From positions 1,054,001 through 1,118,000 of the forward strand of contig NZ_CP017603.1 of assembly GCF_001854185.1 (NCBI RefSeq): a stretch of 64,000 bases of DNA. The letters run 5' to 3'. The notes beneath the pieces were generated by a model. The model searched no databases, was not told where the DNA came from, and saw only the letters and a program-made list of their open reading frames with translations. A program made the position numbers and the translations under genes. Source of the stretch: Clostridium formicaceticum (lineage in GTDB: Bacteria; Bacillota; Clostridia; Peptostreptococcales; Natronincolaceae). Each line of letters begins with the position of its first letter. Positions within the stretch are counted from its first letter, which is position 1. Positions 62,801 through 64,000 of the stretch are shown here, one piece after another.

Positions 62801-63265
62801 CTAGGACTTGATATCACAGACATGGAATCGGCTCTTTGTAATAATGACCAACATCATTATTGATAGTATAAATACAGGAATATAACATAAGATAGCACTT
62901 TGAAGGTTTTCTCGTAAAGCAACTAGTTCGATGTTAAAAGCTTTGCTAATCATAGGGAAAACAATACTTTGCAATCCTCCTTGTAAAAAGCTGCCTATCA
63001 ACACAGGAATTATTGCTTTATAATAAGTGAATTTCAAGAACATTAAAACCAATAGATACATAGAAACAATCTGTATCAAAGGCCTAATGGTAATTGATAT
63101 CATAGTTAGCATTAAAAGAAAAGCAATAATTGACTGGATCAATGCCATGATTAACAGTTTAGATATGTTTATATTCCTAACATTTGAAAGATAAAAACCC
63201 AATAGAAATATAAGTAAAGCTTCTGGAAAAGATATTAATAGTGCAATATAGATGTAATTTAACAT
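62801..63265 (-). CDS. Membrane protein resembling the sensor part of AgrC-type kinases
   Basis: The ATG at 63265 is preceded by GGAGGG nine bases upstream; longer frames lack a site. The 154-residue protein has about five hydrophobic helices and the N-terminus MLNYIYIALLISFPEALLIF, typical of the membrane sensor domains fused to GHKL kinases. It ends 12 bp before the kinase TTG. The sensor thus appears split into two coupled genes. The ligand is unknown; with agrBD defective, it may detect a peptide made elsewhere or the RiPP product itself. Confidence 0.7.
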   Translation of the reverse strand: MLNYIYIALLISFPEALLIFLLGFYLSNVRNINISKLLIMALIQSIIAFLLMLTMISITIRPLIQIVSMYLLVLMFLKFTYYKAIIPVLIGSFLQGGLQSIVFPMISKAFNIELVALRENLQSAILCYIPVFILSIMMLVIITKSRFHVCDIKS

Positions 63266-63500
63266 ATAATAAGCCCTCCGAAATCTCCTTAGGTATATCC
63301 ATGTAACATATATTACCATATTTTTGTTGAAAAATTTGTAGGAATTTGTAGGAACTTTTATATGAAGAAATTGTGATAAATAAACTCAAGTTGATCTATA
63401 TCGGTCTCATCTAGTTTGAATGATATACTTTTCATAGGTGAGAAATCACCTTTCATAGAATTTTTTCGCGATAAAAAGTACTTCTATGGGCGGACTATTC

Positions 63501-63552
63501 TCACCAATTGAAAAAAACCTTACATCTTATTAGATGTAAGGTTTTTTTCAAT
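63501..63552 (-). terminator. Terminator of the tRNA pair
   Basis: A 27-bp perfect inverted repeat runs from TCACCAATTG to CAATTGGTGA with AAAAAAACC/GGTTTTTTT inside and loop TATT. The right arm includes the CCA end of tRNA-Glu, so the hairpin starts within the tRNA 3' terminus. Confidence 0.8.
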
Positions 63553-63627
63553 TGGTGACCCCTAGGGGAATCGAACCCCTGTTACCGCCGTGAAAGGGCG
63601 GTGTCTTAACCGCTTGACCAAGGGGCC
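63553..63627 (-). tRNA. tRNA-Glu (anticodon TTC)
   Basis: The minus strand reads GGCCCCTTGGTCAAGCGGTT at the 5' end, has an anticodon stem CCGCC/GGCGG with loop CTTTCAC (anticodon TTC), T-arm GGGGTTCGAATCCCC, and encoded CCA. It lies 60 bp downstream of tRNA-Lys, on the same transcript. Confidence 0.95.
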
Positions 63628-63687
63628 AATAAAATTCAGCAAAACCCAGTTTCCCTCAACCAAGCCCTGCCGAATACGTTGGCTTAA

Positions 63688-63763
63688 TGGTGACCCATCC
63701 GCGACTCGAACGCGGGACACCCTGATTAAAAGTCAGGTGCTCTACCGACTGAGCTAATGGGTC
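63688..63763 (-). tRNA. tRNA-Lys (anticodon TTT)
   Basis: The minus strand begins GACCCATTAGCTCAGTCGGT, has anticodon stem CTGA/TCAG region with loop CTTTTAA (anticodon TTT), T-arm with GTTCGAGTC, and CCA at the 3' end. It precedes tRNA-Glu. Confidence 0.95.
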
Positions 63764-63835
63764 AAATGTTACTCACAGTTATATATGATAATATAAAATA
63801 AGAGATCTGTCAACGATTTTTGTCGAAAAAAGAAA

Positions 63836-63855
63836 AAGCACTTTATAAAGTGCTT
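63836..63855 (-). terminator. Terminator of purA
   Basis: AAGCACTTTA/TAAAGTGCTT is a perfect 10-bp palindrome 8 bp after the purA stop. On the minus strand it is followed by TTTTTCTTTTTTC. Confidence 0.8.
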
Positions 63856-63862
63856 CTTACCC

Positions 63863-64000
63863 TTAAAAAATAGTTTGTCTTACAATGGTTTGATTCCTTT
63901 TAGGCCCTACGGAGACCATTTTTACTGGTAAACCTACGTATTCTTCAATTTTAGCTATATATGCTTTGGCATTTTTCGGTAAATCCTCATACTTTTCAAC
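63863..64000 (-). CDS. purA: Adenylosuccinate synthetase, C-terminal 45 residues
   Basis: The translated end [40 protein letters not shown] matches the conserved C-terminus of PurA (LP..A..Y...IE...G.P...VSVGP.R..TI). PurA forms adenylosuccinate from IMP and aspartate with GTP in AMP synthesis. The start lies beyond the window. purA next to tRNAs, primosome genes and the wal locus is usual near the clostridial replication origin. Confidence 0.92.
   Translation of the reverse strand, partial: VEKYEDLPKNAKAYIAKIEEYVGLPVKMVSVGPKRNQTIVRQTIF

Noticed and set aside
63177-63389. 70-codon minus-strand frame
   Set aside because: It overlaps the membrane sensor protein in another frame, whereas the ATG at 63265 has a good ribosome binding site in the accepted frame.
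1-64000. CRISPR arrays, rRNA genes, prophage structural genes
   Set aside because: I looked for regularly spaced repeats, rRNA signatures and phage modules and saw none.

Overview
The window looks like the chromosome of an AT-rich, anaerobic Firmicute of class Clostridia, close in style to Alkaliphilus and related Clostridiaceae or Natronincolaceae. The reasons are strong AGGAGG ribosome binding sites, frequent TTG and GTG starts, a complete WalRK (YycFG) locus with yycH, yycI, yycJ and htrA, a CxxH/CxxC small protein, agr-type GHKL kinases, and an MttB-family quaternary-amine methyltransferase without an in-frame stop.

Left part (1-17,000), accessory metabolism. It starts with a partial MATE efflux gene. 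Next is an IStron: a group I intron fused to an IS607-type element with an intact tnpB and a truncated recombinase. A sugar-acid module follows (GntP permease, IlvD/Edd dehydratase, FadR-type GntR). Then comes a GC-richer ECF sigma/anti-sigma pair and a methylated-amine module (truncated sigma-54 activator, MttB-type methyltransferase, MFS carrier, Na+ symporter).

Middle part (17,021-35,179), apparent tandem cassettes in the 3' end of rlmH. The last codons of rlmH plus the following bases occur three times as direct repeats (17,021-17,052; 29,349-29,381; 35,147-35,179). This is the arrangement of staphylococcal SCC cassettes, but no cassette recombinase is present here. The 12.3-kb outer cassette carries a pentapeptide-repeat fragment, a second ECF sigma/DUF4179 pair, a B3/B4 protein with an EamA exporter and a divergent MocR regulator, a methyltransferase, and intact IS21 and IS66 elements. 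The very AT-rich 5.8-kb inner cassette carries only three large genes: a P-loop ATPase with a zinc ribbon and two divergent reverse transcriptases. The two reverse transcriptases resemble a DRT3-like antiphage system, with a foldable RNA candidate between them.

Right part (35,162-64,000), mostly conserved core. rlmH is followed upstream by IS200/IS605 debris with a small ribbon-helix-helix gene. Then come PAP2 phosphatase, CxxH/CxxC protein, htrA, yycJ, murA, yycI, yycH, a secreted protein, walK and walR. After these are a gluzincin, a subtilase, an M23 endopeptidase with LysM and G5 domains, an M1-like peptidase, and a DnaD/DnaC-type primosome pair. Next is a radical-SAM RiPP cluster: PqqD-like protein, SPASM maturase, two Cys/Tyr-rich precursors and two ABC half-transporters. 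It is followed by an agr-like sensing locus whose agrB is truncated before its catalytic residues, tRNA-Glu, tRNA-Lys and the 3' end of purA. The sensing locus plausibly controls the RiPP operon, because 21-bp-spaced direct repeats of LytTR type lie upstream of it.

All functional calls come from reading translations and motifs by eye. No database search was run.
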